NCBI RefSeq assembly: GCF_019212185.1
Contig: NZ_CP078138.1
Location: 2,338,501-2,402,500, forward strand
DNA: 64,000 bases
From: Pseudomonas fluorescens
Lineage (GTDB): Bacteria; Pseudomonadota; Gammaproteobacteria; Pseudomonadales; Pseudomonadaceae
Direction: 5' to 3'
Shown: one piece after another, positions 1 to 9,786 of the stretch
Position numbering within the stretch: position 1 is the first letter of the stretch
How the letters are laid out: each line of letters begins with the position of its first letter
The notes under the pieces: model-generated
Database searches by the model: none
What the model was told of the DNA's origin: nothing
The model's input: only the letters and a program-made list of their open reading frames with translations
Made by a program: the position numbers and the translations under genes

Positions 1-104
1 GGCACGTCTTCATCGTTACGCAAATGGCGATGCCAGCCATACAAGGCCATGCCCAGCGTAACAATGACAATGACTGCAAAAGCGATAGCAGCGTAGGTAA
101 TCAC
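1..104 (-). CDS. N-terminal part of a small membrane protein (truncated by window edge)
   Basis: The minus strand is open from a GTG at 104 to the window edge. An AGGA lies about 12 bases upstream, and an in-frame TAA about 36 bases upstream limits other starts. The 34 visible residues form one hydrophobic helix (about residues 3-23, rich in Ile, Val and Ala) followed by Trp-His-Arg-His and acidic residues, as in a membrane anchor with a cytoplasmic tail. I do not recognise the family. The rest of the gene is outside the window. Confidence 0.45.
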   Translation of the reverse strand, partial: MITYAAIAFAVIVIVTLGMALYGWHRHLRNDEDV

Positions 105-389
105 GTGTGTTGCGAATCCTTGCAGAGCGATTGTTACAGCTTAGATTCGATACGCGTAGAGGTATGTAGGATCAGTCTGCAATTGCACCGCTCTGATAAG
201 CGGTTATGCCGGTAATCCTGTCGAGCGATGGGTCTGGGGAAGAAGGAGCCAAATCCCTTTGGCCTGCTGGATTTTGTACGAATGCTATGACGAATCTGTG
301 ACAGGTCTGTACTGCGGCGGGCGAACCGCCGGGATATGGACTACACCTTTCTGGACCTCGGCGACGGGTTTCAAATAGGGAGTTATCCA

Positions 390-845
390 ATGCTTGCCCA
401 CTGGTTTCTCGCGGCAATACACCTGCTGGCCTATGGATTGGCGTTATGGGCGGTGTTGTCCCGCGCTACGGCCCTGCGCCAGGTCACCGCGAATGGCGAG
501 GGTGCCAGGCGTGTATTGCTGGCGGACAACCTTTGGGGGATATCAGCGATTATTCTGCTGGTGAGCGGTGGCTTCAGGGCGTTTGGCGGGTACGAGAAGG
601 GCACGGACTATTACCTGCATCAGCCACTTTTCCACCTGAAAATGACCTTGTTCGTGGTCATCCTGGTACTGGAGATCGCGCCAATGGTCACGCTGGTCAA
701 ATGGCGGATTGCCTTGGCGCGCAAGACTGCACTGAATGTCAGGCGCACGGGTTTATACGCGCGTGTCTGTCATATTGAAGCGCTGTTTTTGGTCTTGATG
801 GTCGTGGCCGCATCCGGCATGGCGCGTGGCGTGACATTCGGTTGA
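390..845 (+). CDS. DUF2214-like integral membrane protein
   Basis: A 151-residue protein with about four hydrophobic segments: an N-terminal helix after Met-Leu-Ala-His-Trp-Phe, one near residues 50-65, one near 85-105 and one at the C-terminus. The residues around the second helix (Asp-Asn-Leu-Trp-Gly) and the Gly-Tyr-Glu-Lys-Gly segment resemble DUF2214 inner-membrane proteins of unknown function. I chose the ATG at 390 because a GGGAG lies just upstream. The frame extends to 336, but that would add a non-hydrophobic leader with no ribosome site. It is a monocistronic unit convergent with rsmE. Confidence 0.75.
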   Translation: MLAHWFLAAIHLLAYGLALWAVLSRATALRQVTANGEGARRVLLADNLWGISAIILLVSGGFRAFGGYEKGTDYYLHQPLFHLKMTLFVVILVLEIAPMVTLVKWRIALARKTALNVRRTGLYARVCHIEALFLVLMVVAASGMARGVTFG

Positions 846-987
846 AGGGCAGTAGGAGCAGCCGATTTCGACCCTGAAAATGAGAATCGCCTGACATCGT
901 CGAGCGGGACATTCCGTTAGTATCGACATCTTGTTGCGGCGGCCCGCTGGGGACTCAAGAGCGCGGGGCAAGACTTCCAGAATCTTT

Positions 988-1020
988 AGCCAGCCTTGGC
1001 CATGCAGCAGCAGGCTGGCT
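988..1020 (-). terminator. Hairpin downstream of rsmE
   Basis: A perfect 9-bp inverted repeat (AGCCAGCCT at 988-996, AGGCTGGCT at 1012-1020) lies about 20 bases past the rsmE stop. No T-run follows on the minus strand, so it may be only a 3' stabilising stem rather than an intrinsic terminator. Confidence 0.4.
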
Positions 1021-1039
1021 ACTGATCACTGTTCGAGGC

Positions 1040-1231
1040 TCAGCTTTGCGGCTTGTCCGGGGCAGTCAAGCCTGCCTGGATGCGCTGGTAGATTTCTTCT
1101 CGATGCACCGCAACGTCTTTCGGGGCATTGATGCCAATTCTGACCTGCTGGCCGCTAACGCCCAGTATGGTGATCGTAATGTCGTCACCGATGTTTATGC
1201 TTTCACCGACTTTGCGGGTGAGTATCAGCAT
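1040..1231 (-). CDS. rsmE: RsmE, CsrA-family post-transcriptional regulator
   Basis: A 63-residue CsrA/RsmA-family RNA-binding protein. It begins [10 protein letters not shown] and carries the conserved [13 protein letters not shown] segment, which includes the Arg (R44-equivalent) that contacts GGA in RNA. The family dimerises, binds GGA motifs at ribosome-binding sites and is titrated by RsmX/Y/Z under GacS/GacA control. The Ser-Ile-Asn-Ile-Gly-Asp-Asp and Gly-Val-Ser-Gly-Gln-Gln segments and the Pro-Asp-Lys tail fit RsmE of fluorescent pseudomonads better than RsmA. I chose the start at 1231 because it restores the canonical MLILTR N-terminus behind AGGAG; a longer frame to 1261 has no family support. 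Confidence 0.95.
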
Positions 1232-1477
1232 GATCTTCTCCTTGATAGCTTTGTAAGGCACCTGACTCGTGTGCAGATGTCGGTCATACGTATAGATTAG
1301 TGCGAAGTGTCACGGTTTGGGTGCATCTTTGTGACGCGCAGACGCCGCATTAATTCCCGGGGTGCGACTATACAGAGGCTTCAAGCATCATTCTCGCTGT
1401 TTTATGCCCTGTTTGCCTGGGTTGAGAATCATTTTTGAGTGATAAGATCTCTTCCTTTGGTATTGCGAGGAAAAACT

Positions 1478-1843
1478 GTGCGCAGAATGATGTGGGTGAT
1501 CGCGGTATTGGTCCTGGCCGGCTGCGGTGAGCGAGACCAGCAAGCGTCGAAAAAGCCTCAGGCTCCGGTGGTTTCTACTCAGAATGAAGCTGCTGCACCG
1601 CAATGGGATGTGTTGGTACAAGGTTCGACTCCGCAAGCTGTCAGCGATCTCGCCGGGTGGTTGATCGAGCATAGCTTTGTTTCGTACGTAGTCACGCGCG
1701 AGGGCAAACAACAGGTTCTGGTCGGCCCGTTCAACTCCCGGGCCGAGGCCGAGGCCAAACAGGCAGCTGTGTCCGCTGCGCTGGTCAAGGCGAAGAAACA
1801 GAACATCGAAACCCTGGTTATCGAGCACAGCAACGCAGAGTAA
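1478..1843 (+). CDS. SPOR-domain lipoprotein
   Basis: A 121-residue protein with a short hydrophobic signal and lipobox Leu-Ala-Gly-Cys (Cys at about residue 16), so it should be a lipoprotein. After a Gln/Pro/Ala-rich spacer, residues of about 40-115 look like a SPOR fold (WDVLVQGS, then LVGPFNSRAEAEA), which in other proteins binds denuded septal peptidoglycan. The GTG at 1478 is preferred because AGGA lies 6 bases upstream; an ATG at 1487 is possible. It shares a strong bidirectional terminator with the convergent endonuclease gene. Confidence 0.75.
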   Translation: MRRMMWVIAVLVLAGCGERDQQASKKPQAPVVSTQNEAAAPQWDVLVQGSTPQAVSDLAGWLIEHSFVSYVVTREGKQQVLVGPFNSRAEAEAKQAAVSAALVKAKKQNIETLVIEHSNAE

Positions 1844-1899
1844 TTTTTCGTGAGCGTTGCGGCGGCCTGGCATGGGTAGAGAGGGTGGACTGCAAACGT

Positions 1900-1932
1900 A
1901 AAAGGCCCGGTGCCATGCACCGGGCCTTTTTT
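1900..1932. terminator. Bidirectional intrinsic terminator
   Basis: A stem of AAAAGGCCCGGTG and CACCGGGCCTTTT closes a 5-base loop, with an A-run on one side and a T-run on the other. It ends both the SPOR lipoprotein gene (+) and the endonuclease gene (-). Confidence 0.92.
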
Positions 1933-1938
1933 CATCAC

Positions 1939-2628
1939 TTAGCCGCACATCTTCATGTCGACGGGTCCGACAAACTCATTGGCGCGTCCCATGACGCACG
2001 CGACCTTCTGGTTGCGTTGCTGCTCCCAGGCTTGTACCGGGTAGGTTTTGTTCCAGGCTTCGTACAGTTGCCGGTCCTGCTTCGAAAGGCGCAAGCCGTA
2101 TTGCTTGCTCATATAGAAGTATGTGCGGGCGATCATCCCCCGAATGGAGGGGCGGGGCATGACCTTCTTGGCCTTGAAATCTACCTGGGTCAGGCATGAA
2201 CCATACTGGCCGCTTTGCTCTGGCAGCCAGCCAAAGCTGAAGTTGCTGCGATCTCCGTTGACCTCGCCAATACTCGGCACCAGGTTGTGCAGGTCCGCTT
2301 CCGCACGCTGGTAGGTAGGGTCGTTGCGGGTGCAGTTTTTTCGACCACCGTCCTGCCAGCATTGACGCTGGTGCCCGATTTGCCAGGCCGGAACGATGTG
2401 CTCCCACTCGATCCGTGCCGCCCGGTTGGCGTTTTTGCGCGGCACGTAGCCACACGCCTTGAGGTCAACCCGATTTCCGGTGTACTTGCAGCCGCAATAA
2501 AACTCGGTGGACTGCGGTGCGTAGAGTTTCCAGGCAACTTTCTTGGCTTCGGTAAAGGTGCGGGGGGCCTGCGCATTGGCGCTGACCGCCACCAGGAGCA
2601 TCAGCAAAGCAAAAAAACGAACAATCAT
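1939..2628 (-). CDS. Secreted endonuclease I family nuclease
   Basis: A 229-residue protein with a signal peptide (hydrophobic residues 4-17, cleavage likely after Ala-Asn-Ala at about 17-19). It matches the endonuclease I/Dns family: Glu-Trp-Glu-His-Ile-Val-Pro-Ala at residues 74-81 carries the catalytic His (His77), and Asp-Leu-His-Asn-Leu-Val-Pro with Gly-Asp-Arg-Ser-Asn (about 112-129) supplies the metal ligand region. Many Cys residues suggest disulfides, as in periplasmic relatives that cut DNA non-specifically. The stop of the upstream DUF1654 gene lies 4 bases before this ATG, so the two are probably cotranscribed and both fall under the LexA box at 2903. Confidence 0.88.
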   Translation of the reverse strand: MIVRFFALLMLLVAVSANAQAPRTFTEAKKVAWKLYAPQSTEFYCGCKYTGNRVDLKACGYVPRKNANRAARIEWEHIVPAWQIGHQRQCWQDGGRKNCTRNDPTYQRAEADLHNLVPSIGEVNGDRSNFSFGWLPEQSGQYGSCLTQVDFKAKKVMPRPSIRGMIARTYFYMSKQYGLRLSKQDRQLYEAWNKTYPVQAWEQQRNQKVACVMGRANEFVGPVDMKMCG

Positions 2629-2632
2629 TGAC

Positions 2633-2884
2633 TCAGTCTTCCTTCGGCACGACCCAGAAAATCTGTACGCCACCGTCGTCGCGGTAGGCGAGGGTAACGT
2701 TGTCGTTTTCAGCTATTTCTTCCAGCAGGCGTTCCCAATCCTCCACGGGTTCGTCCGGGAGTCGGAAGATCAAGGCCGCCTTGGCTTTTTGCGCGTTCGG
2801 CGAATTGATGATTTTCTGAACGCGTAAGCCGAGCCTTTCATAGGCGCCTGGAGGGGTGCTGTTTGCTGCAGAAGTCGTGGCCAC
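2633..2884 (-). CDS. DUF1654-like small protein, SOS-controlled
   Basis: An 83-residue soluble protein. Its core runs from Tyr-Glu-Arg-Leu-Gly-Leu-Arg through Ile-Asn-Ser-Pro, a Trp-Glu-Arg-Leu helix and an Asp-Asp-Gly-Gly-Val strand near the C-terminus, the pattern I associate with DUF1654 of pseudomonads (function unknown). I place the start at the GTG at 2884 because AAGGA sits 7 bases upstream; ATGs at 2914 and 2935 lie within or upstream of the LexA box and promoter. It is translated just ahead of the endonuclease gene. A homologue is encoded in the prophage at 37345. Confidence 0.8.
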   Translation of the reverse strand: MATTSAANSTPPGAYERLGLRVQKIINSPNAQKAKAALIFRLPDEPVEDWERLLEEIAENDNVTLAYRDDGGVQIFWVVPKED

Positions 2885-2902
2885 GGAGGAGTCCTTATTA
2901 AG

Positions 2903-2943
2903 CTGTACGTGCATACAGTATTTAACTGTAAGCATTTTCGCAA
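2903..2943 (-). promoter_or_regulatory. LexA box over a sigma70 promoter
   Basis: On the minus strand CTGTATGCACGTACAG (2903-2918) matches the CTGT-N8-ACAG LexA consensus exactly. It overlaps a -10 (TACTGT, 2915-2920) that is 17 bp from a -35 (TTGCGA, 2938-2943). This predicts DNA-damage induction of the DUF1654-endonuclease pair. Confidence 0.78.
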
Positions 2944-3077
2944 CTGCTTAAAATTCAAGAGAATCCTGTGACCTTGATTTTTGGCTTTTAGTGCATGGGG
3001 GAGGAAGTTTTTTTGCGGGGCAGGAGGTTTGCTGCGATGGCACCAGCCGCCGGAAACGGCGGATGGTACGGGTAAGC

Positions 3078-3099
3078 GTCCGACCCGGGCGGGTCGGAC
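3078..3099. other. Hairpin downstream of the asparaginase gene
   Basis: GTCCGACCC and GGGTCGGAC form a perfect 9-bp stem nine bases past the asparaginase stop. No T-run follows on the minus strand, so its role as a terminator is uncertain. Confidence 0.4.
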
Positions 3100-3107
3100 G
3101 GCATCCA

Positions 3108-4543
<1,436 letters not shown>

Positions 4544-4978
4544 ATGAGTTTGACGGTTGGCTTCAACTCCGGCGGAGCGATCAGTTTTAACGATAGACAT
4601 TTGTCCGTTGCGCAGGCGTCAGGAACTGCGGCGGACGCGGTTTCGGCGGATGATGAAGAGGGCGCTGGCACAACCGTTTCCGGCGCTCAACTGCAGCCCA
4701 AGGCAAGTGCATCCAGCGAATCGTCCAGCGGTGACATCACCGTCGAGACCCTGGTCAAGCGCATGAAAGAGTTGCAGAAGTTGCTGGAAAAACAACAGCA
4801 GCAACTGGCTGCTGCTCAGGCTGCTACCTATCCGAACCCTGAAACCAAAGCCAGTGTGGTAGCGGGTCTCCAGGCGCAAATTGCCACCACCAACTCGGCA
4901 CTACTGCAAGTGGCGGCGGCGTTGATGAAAGCCGTGGGCAATGCTTCGTCGGGTGCAGTGGTCAACACCACGGCTTGA
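4544..4978 (+). CDS. Hypothetical protein with central coiled coil
   Basis: A 144-residue protein I do not recognise. The first 60 residues are Ser/Ala/Gly-rich and probably disordered. Residues of about 70-95 form a Gln/Lys/Leu-rich coiled coil (a run of Lys-Gln-Gln-Gln-Gln). The C-terminal third is Ala-rich and helical. There is no signal peptide. An AGGA lies 9 bases before the ATG. It is divergent from the asparaginase gene and stands alone. Confidence 0.72.
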   Translation: MSLTVGFNSGGAISFNDRHLSVAQASGTAADAVSADDEEGAGTTVSGAQLQPKASASSESSSGDITVETLVKRMKELQKLLEKQQQQLAAAQAATYPNPETKASVVAGLQAQIATTNSALLQVAAALMKAVGNASSGAVVNTTA

Positions 4979-5073
4979 TTGGTAGAGGACCGAGCGCCGA
5001 TCGGCCAGGAATGCGAAACGGGACACATACCAGGCGTTGACAAATCGGCGGGCAGTTTCCATAGTTCGGGTTA

Positions 5074-5087
5074 CGCAAACGTTTGCG
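5074..5087. promoter_or_regulatory. Predicted RbsR operator
   Basis: CGCAAACGTTTGCG is a perfect 14-bp palindrome with the AAACGTTT centre typical of LacI-family ribose repressors. It lies 112 bp before rbsB, and the operon encodes a LacI-family regulator (8744-9763), so autoregulated ribose control is the simplest reading. Confidence 0.68.
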
Positions 5088-5198
5088 CGCTCATTCTGAT
5101 GACTTGATTTCGACGGTGAGGCACCTTCGGTTACGTCTGTCATTGTTCAAGCCTGCGCCAGGCGTTGCTCACAATAATCATAAGAACGGAGTGAACCC

Positions 5199-6155
5199 AT
5201 GAAGCTGCCATTTGCTGGACGTCTTCTTGCTGTCGCCATCCTGGCTGCCGCCGCAACCTCCTTGCCCCTCTCTTCGGCATTCGCCGACACCCCGGAAAAA
5301 CCCAAGGTCGCCCTGGTCATGAAATCCCTGGCCAACGAGTTCTTCCTGACCATGGAAGATGGTGCCAAGGCTTACCAAAAAGAACATCCGGCTGACTTCG
5401 AGCTGATATCCAACGGCATCAAGGACGAAACCGATACCGCCAACCAAATTCGCATCGTCGAGCAGATGATTGTCTCCAAGGTCAACGCGCTGGTGATTGC
5501 CCCCGCCGACTCGAAAGCCATGGTGCCGGTGATCAAGAAGGCCGTTGATGCCGGCATCACCGTGATCAACATCGATAACCAACTCGACCCGGATGTGCTC
5601 AAGAGCAAGAACATCAGCGTGCCATTTGTCGGGCCTGACAACCGCAAGGGCGCGCGCCTGGTCGGCGAATACCTGGCCAAGCAACTCAAGGCCGGCGACG
5701 AAGTGGGCATCATTGAAGGGGTTTCCACCACCACCAATGCCCAGGCCCGTACCGCAGGCTTCAAGGATGCAATGGAGGCTGCGCAGATCAAGGTGGTGTC
5801 CTTGCAATCCGGCGACTGGGAAATCAACAAGGGCAACCAGGTAGCCGCCTCGATGCTCAGCGAATACCCGAACATCAAGGCCCTGCTGGCAGGTAACGAC
5901 AGCATGGCCGTCGGCGCCGTTTCGGCGGTGCGTGCAGCGGGCAAGGCTGGCAAGGTCCAGGTGGTGGGCTACGACAATATCAATGCCATCAAGCCAATGC
6001 TCAAGGACGGTCGTGTCCTGGCCACCGCCGACCAGTTCGCCGCGAAGCAGGCCGTGTTCGGCATCGAGACCGCGCTGAAAATGCTCAAGGGCGAAAAGGT
6101 CGACAGCGGCGTCAATGGTGTAATCGAAACACCGGTCGAGCTGGTCACCCAGTAA
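5199..6155 (+). CDS. rbsB: Ribose ABC transporter, periplasmic binding protein
   Basis: A 318-residue periplasmic binding protein with a signal peptide ending near Ala-Phe-Ala (about residues 28-30). The mature part starts with the Lys-Val-Ala-Leu-Val-Met-Lys-Ser-Leu-Ala-Asn-Glu-Phe-Phe segment of sugar-binding proteins. Later Val-Ile-Ala-Pro-Ala-Asp-Ser, Ile-Asp-Asn-Gln-Leu and Gly-Asn-Asp-Ser-Met-Ala fit ribose/galactose-type Peripla_BP folds. GGAG precedes the ATG by 7 bases. It is the first gene of the rbs operon and should deliver ribose to RbsC/RbsA. Confidence 0.9.
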   Translation: MKLPFAGRLLAVAILAAAATSLPLSSAFADTPEKPKVALVMKSLANEFFLTMEDGAKAYQKEHPADFELISNGIKDETDTANQIRIVEQMIVSKVNALVIAPADSKAMVPVIKKAVDAGITVINIDNQLDPDVLKSKNISVPFVGPDNRKGARLVGEYLAKQLKAGDEVGIIEGVSTTTNAQARTAGFKDAMEAAQIKVVSLQSGDWEINKGNQVAASMLSEYPNIKALLAGNDSMAVGAVSAVRAAGKAGKVQVVGYDNINAIKPMLKDGRVLATADQFAAKQAVFGIETALKMLKGEKVDSGVNGVIETPVELVTQ

Positions 6156-6212
6156 CCCTGTCGGCGACGCAATGGCGCTCGTCCGTACGGGCGAGCGCAC
6201 GGAGATTCTCTT

Positions 6213-7766
6213 ATGTCAGAGCCTGCCTCGAACCCGGTGCTTTCGGTCAGCGGTGTCGGCAAAACCTATGCGCAACCGGTATTGACCGGCATTGACCTGA
6301 CGCTGATGCGCGGTGAAGTGCTGGCGTTGACCGGTGAAAACGGCGCGGGCAAAAGTACCCTGTCGAAGATCATCGGCGGCTTGGTCACGCCCACCACCGG
6401 CCATATGCAATTTCAGGGGCAGGCTTACTGCCCCGGCAGTCGAACCCAGGCTGAAGCGCTGGGGATTCGCATGGTTATGCAGGAACTCAATTTGCTGCCG
6501 ACCCTGTCAGTCGCGGAGAACCTGTTCCTCGATAACCTGCCGAGCAAGGGTGGCTGGATCAGCCGCAAGCAGCTGCGCAAGGCGGCAATCGAAGCCATGG
6601 CGCAAGTCGGCCTCGATGCCATCGATCCGGACACGCTGGTAAGCGAGCTGGGGATCGGCCATCAGCAAATGGTGGAAATCGCCCGCAACCTGATCGGCGA
6701 TTGCCATGTGCTGATTCTCGATGAGCCCACGGCAATGCTGACGGCGCGTGAAGTGGAGATGCTGTTTGACCAGATCACCCGCCTGCAGGCCCGCGGGGTA
6801 TCGATTGTTTACATCTCCCATCGTCTCGAAGAACTGGCGCGAGTGGCCCAGCGCATTGCGGTACTGCGCGACGGTCATCTGGTCTGCGTCGAACCCATGG
6901 CCAACTACAACAGTGAACAATTGGTCAACCTGATGGTGGGCCGCGAGCTGGGCGAACACATCGACCTGGGGCCTCGGCAGATCGGTGCGACGGCATTGAC
7001 AGTGAGCGGGCTGACGCGCTCGGACAAGGTCTGCGACGTTTCCTTTGCCGTGCGCAGTGGTGAGATTTTCGGTATTTCCGGCTTGATCGGCGCAGGACGC
7101 ACGGAACTGCTGCGTCTGATTTTCGGCGCCGACGCCGCCGACTCCGGCACGGTTGCCCTGGGTTCGCCGGCCCGGGTGGTGAGTATCCGTTCGCCGGCCG
7201 ATGCCGTGGGGCAGGGCATTGCGTTGATTACCGAAGACCGCAAAGGCGAAGGCCTGCTGCTAACCCAGTCGATCAGTACCAACATCGCCCTGGGCAACAT
7301 GGCGGAGATTTCCAGTGCCGGCATCGTCAACTCGGGTGACGAGATCGCGCTGGCACAACGGCAAATTGATGCCATGCGTATTCGCAGCTCCAGTCCGACC
7401 CAGCTGGTGTCCGAGCTGTCGGGTGGCAACCAGCAGAAAGTGGTGATCGGCCGCTGGCTGGAGCGCGACTGTTCGGTGCTGATGTTCGATGAACCGACCC
7501 GAGGAATCGACGTCGGCGCCAAGTTCGATATTTACGCCTTGCTCGGCGAATTGACTCGGCAAGGCAAGGCGCTGGTGGTGGTGTCCAGTGATCTGCGGGA
7601 ACTGATGTTGATCTGTGACCGGATCGGCGTGTTATCGGCCGGGCGCCTGGTCGAGACGTTCGAGCGTGACAACTGGAGCCAGGATGAATTGCTTGCCGCC
7701 GCTTTTGCCGGCTACCAAAAACGTGATGCGTTGCTCGATGCAGCAGCGCCTGGGGAGCTTCGATGA
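6213..7766 (+). CDS. rbsA: Ribose ABC transporter, tandem ATPase
   Basis: A 517-residue double ABC protein. The first domain has an intact Walker A (GENGAGKST, about residues 41-49) and a Walker B ending Leu-Asp-Glu-Pro-Thr. The second domain has the degenerate GLIGAGRTE nucleotide loop common in sugar ABC2-type ATPases, followed by Leu-Ser-Gly-Gly-Asn-Gln-Gln-Lys and Phe-Asp-Glu-Pro-Thr-Arg-Gly. It energises import through RbsC. Its stop overlaps the rbsC start by 4 bases (ATGA), indicating translational coupling. Confidence 0.93.
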   Translation: MSEPASNPVLSVSGVGKTYAQPVLTGIDLTLMRGEVLALTGENGAGKSTLSKIIGGLVTPTTGHMQFQGQAYCPGSRTQAEALGIRMVMQELNLLPTLSVAENLFLDNLPSKGGWISRKQLRKAAIEAMAQVGLDAIDPDTLVSELGIGHQQMVEIARNLIGDCHVLILDEPTAMLTAREVEMLFDQITRLQARGVSIVYISHRLEELARVAQRIAVLRDGHLVCVEPMANYNSEQLVNLMVGRELGEHIDLGPRQIGATALTVSGLTRSDKVCDVSFAVRSGEIFGISGLIGAGRTELLRLIFGADAADSGTVALGSPARVVSIRSPADAVGQGIALITEDRKGEGLLLTQSISTNIALGNMAEISSAGIVNSGDEIALAQRQIDAMRIRSSSPTQLVSELSGGNQQKVVIGRWLERDCSVLMFDEPTRGIDVGAKFDIYALLGELTRQGKALVVVSSDLRELMLICDRIGVLSAGRLVETFERDNWSQDELLAAAFAGYQKRDALLDAAAPGELR

Positions 7767-8740
7767 AAACTGCTGTGTCTGCTGGCAAACGTAGTGGCAA
7801 CTTTTATGGCCTGGGCAGTTACCTGGGCCTGGCGGGGGCCTTGCTGGCAATGATTGCGCTGTTCTCGGTACTGAGCAGCCATTTTCTTTCCTACGAGACG
7901 TTCAGCACGCTGGCCAACCAGATCCCCGACTTGATGGTGTTGGCGGTGGGCATGACCTTTGTGTTGATTATCGGCGGCATCGATCTGTCGGTCGGCTCGG
8001 TGCTCGCGCTCGCGGCGTCGACGGTCAGCGTGGCGATCCTGGGGTGGGGCTGGAGCGTGCTGCCGGCCGCATTGCTGGGTATGGCGGCCGCGGCGTTGGC
8101 CGGGACCATTACCGGCTCGATCACGGTGGCCTGGCGCATTCCGTCATTCATCGTGTCGCTGGGGGTGCTGGAAATGGCCCGAGGCGTGGCGTACCAGATG
8201 ACCGGCTCGCGTACGGCCTACATCGGCGATGCCTTCGCCTGGTTGTCCAACCCGATTGCCTTTGGCATTTCGCCGTCGTTCATCATTGCGCTGCTGATCA
8301 TTTTTATCGCTCAGGCGGTGCTGACTCGTACTGTGTTCGGTCGCTACCTGATCGGCATTGGTACCAACGAAGAGGCGGTACGTCTGGCAGGTATCAATCC
8401 AAAACCCTACAAGGTCCTGGTGTTCAGTCTGATGGGGCTGCTGGCCGGCGTTGCCGCGCTGTTCCAGATCTCGCGCCTGGAGGCGGCCGACCCCAACGCG
8501 GGTTCCGGCCTGGAGCTGCAAGTGATCGCGGCGGTGGTCATCGGCGGAACCAGCCTGATGGGAGGGCGTGGCTCGGTGATCAGTACCTTCTTCGGCGTGC
8601 TGATCATTTCCGTGCTGGCGGCCGGGTTGGCGCAAATCGGCGCCACCGAGCCGACCAAGCGCATCATCACCGGCGCGGTGATCGTGATCGCTGTGGTCCT
8701 CGATACCTATCGCAGTCAACGCGCGCGTCGTCGGAGCTGA
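7763..8740 (+). CDS. rbsC: Ribose ABC transporter permease
   Basis: A 325-residue inner-membrane permease (BPD_transp_2 type) with eight to ten hydrophobic segments. It has the Gly-Gly-Ile-Asp-Leu-Ser-Val-Gly-Ser and Gly-Thr-Asn-Glu-Glu-Ala-Val-Arg-Leu-Ala-Gly-Ile motifs of ribose/xylose permeases, the latter being the cytoplasmic loop that contacts the ATPase. The start overlaps the rbsA stop and the stop lies 3 bases before rbsR. Confidence 0.93.
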   Translation: MKTAVSAGKRSGNFYGLGSYLGLAGALLAMIALFSVLSSHFLSYETFSTLANQIPDLMVLAVGMTFVLIIGGIDLSVGSVLALAASTVSVAILGWGWSVLPAALLGMAAAALAGTITGSITVAWRIPSFIVSLGVLEMARGVAYQMTGSRTAYIGDAFAWLSNPIAFGISPSFIIALLIIFIAQAVLTRTVFGRYLIGIGTNEEAVRLAGINPKPYKVLVFSLMGLLAGVAALFQISRLEAADPNAGSGLELQVIAAVVIGGTSLMGGRGSVISTFFGVLIISVLAAGLAQIGATEPTKRIITGAVIVIAVVLDTYRSQRARRRS

Positions 8741-8743
8741 ATC

Positions 8744-9763
8744 ATGGCGACGATCAAGGATGTGGCGGCACTCGCGGGTATTTCCTACACCACGGTGTCG
8801 CATGTACTGAACAAAACTCGACCGGTAAGTGACGAGGTGCGGATCAAAGTCGAGGCGGCGATTCAGCGCCTGGACTACGTGCCCAGTGCGGTGGCGCGTT
8901 CACTGAAAGCCAAGACCACCGCGACCATCGGCCTGCTGGTGCCCAACAGTCTCAACCCGTACTTTGCCGAACTGGCGCGCGGTATCGAGGATTACTGCGA
9001 GCGGAACGGCTATTGCGTGATCCTCTGCAACTCCGACGATAACCCGGACAAGCAACGCAGTTACCTGCGGGTTCTCCTAGAGAAACGCATCGACGGCCTG
9101 ATCGTCGCCTCGGCAGGTGGCGACAGCGGTCTGGCCCAGGGCTTGGCCGGTGTGCGCACGCCCATGGTCATCGTCGACCGTGGCCTGGAAGGGCTGGATG
9201 CCGACCTGGTACGGATCGACCACGAGTATGGCGCTTACCTGGCCACCCGGCACCTGCTGGAACTCGGCCATCGGGATATCGCCTGTATCGGCGGACCGGC
9301 GCACACCAGCGTGGCGCAGATGCGCCTGGCCGGTTTCTGCCGGGCGTTGAAGGAGGCTGCGGTCAAAGTGCCGAGCGCCCGCATGCTCGAAAGCGACTTT
9401 ACCAGTCCCGGTGGTTACCAGGCGGCTGCCACTTTGCTCGAGAAGAATCCGCCGAGCGCGATCTTCGCCGGCAACGACATGATGGGCATCGGCGTGTTGC
9501 GGGCGGCTGCCGAGCGCAATATCCGAGTGCCGAGCGAGCTGTCGGTGATCGGCTTCGACGATATTCAGATGAGCCGCTATGTCTACCCGGCACTGACTAC
9601 CGTCGGCCAGTCGATCCTGCAACTGGGGGAAATGGCCGCGCAAGCGTTGTTGCGCCGCATCGCCAGCCCGCAATTGGCGACCGGGCAACGGATCGTCACG
9701 CCCGACATTGTGTTGCGTGAGTCGACCGCGCCGTTGTCCGGCGTCTTCGATCAGTACCGCTGA
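8744..9763 (+). CDS. rbsR: LacI-family ribose operon repressor
   Basis: A 339-residue LacI/GalR regulator. Residues 2-25 are a classic helix-turn-helix with hinge (Ala-Thr-Ile-Lys-Asp-Val-Ala, then Ser-His-Val-Leu-Asn). The remainder is a periplasmic-binding-like effector domain with Gly-Leu-Leu-Val-Pro-Asn-Ser and Gly-Asn-Asp-Met-Met-Gly. Its place inside the ribose operon identifies the ligand as ribose or ribose-phosphate by inference. The palindrome at 5074 is the expected operator. Confidence 0.88.
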   Translation: MATIKDVAALAGISYTTVSHVLNKTRPVSDEVRIKVEAAIQRLDYVPSAVARSLKAKTTATIGLLVPNSLNPYFAELARGIEDYCERNGYCVILCNSDDNPDKQRSYLRVLLEKRIDGLIVASAGGDSGLAQGLAGVRTPMVIVDRGLEGLDADLVRIDHEYGAYLATRHLLELGHRDIACIGGPAHTSVAQMRLAGFCRALKEAAVKVPSARMLESDFTSPGGYQAAATLLEKNPPSAIFAGNDMMGIGVLRAAAERNIRVPSELSVIGFDDIQMSRYVYPALTTVGQSILQLGEMAAQALLRRIASPQLATGQRIVTPDIVLRESTAPLSGVFDQYR

Positions 9764-9786
9764 AACGACTTGATGAGTAACGATGT

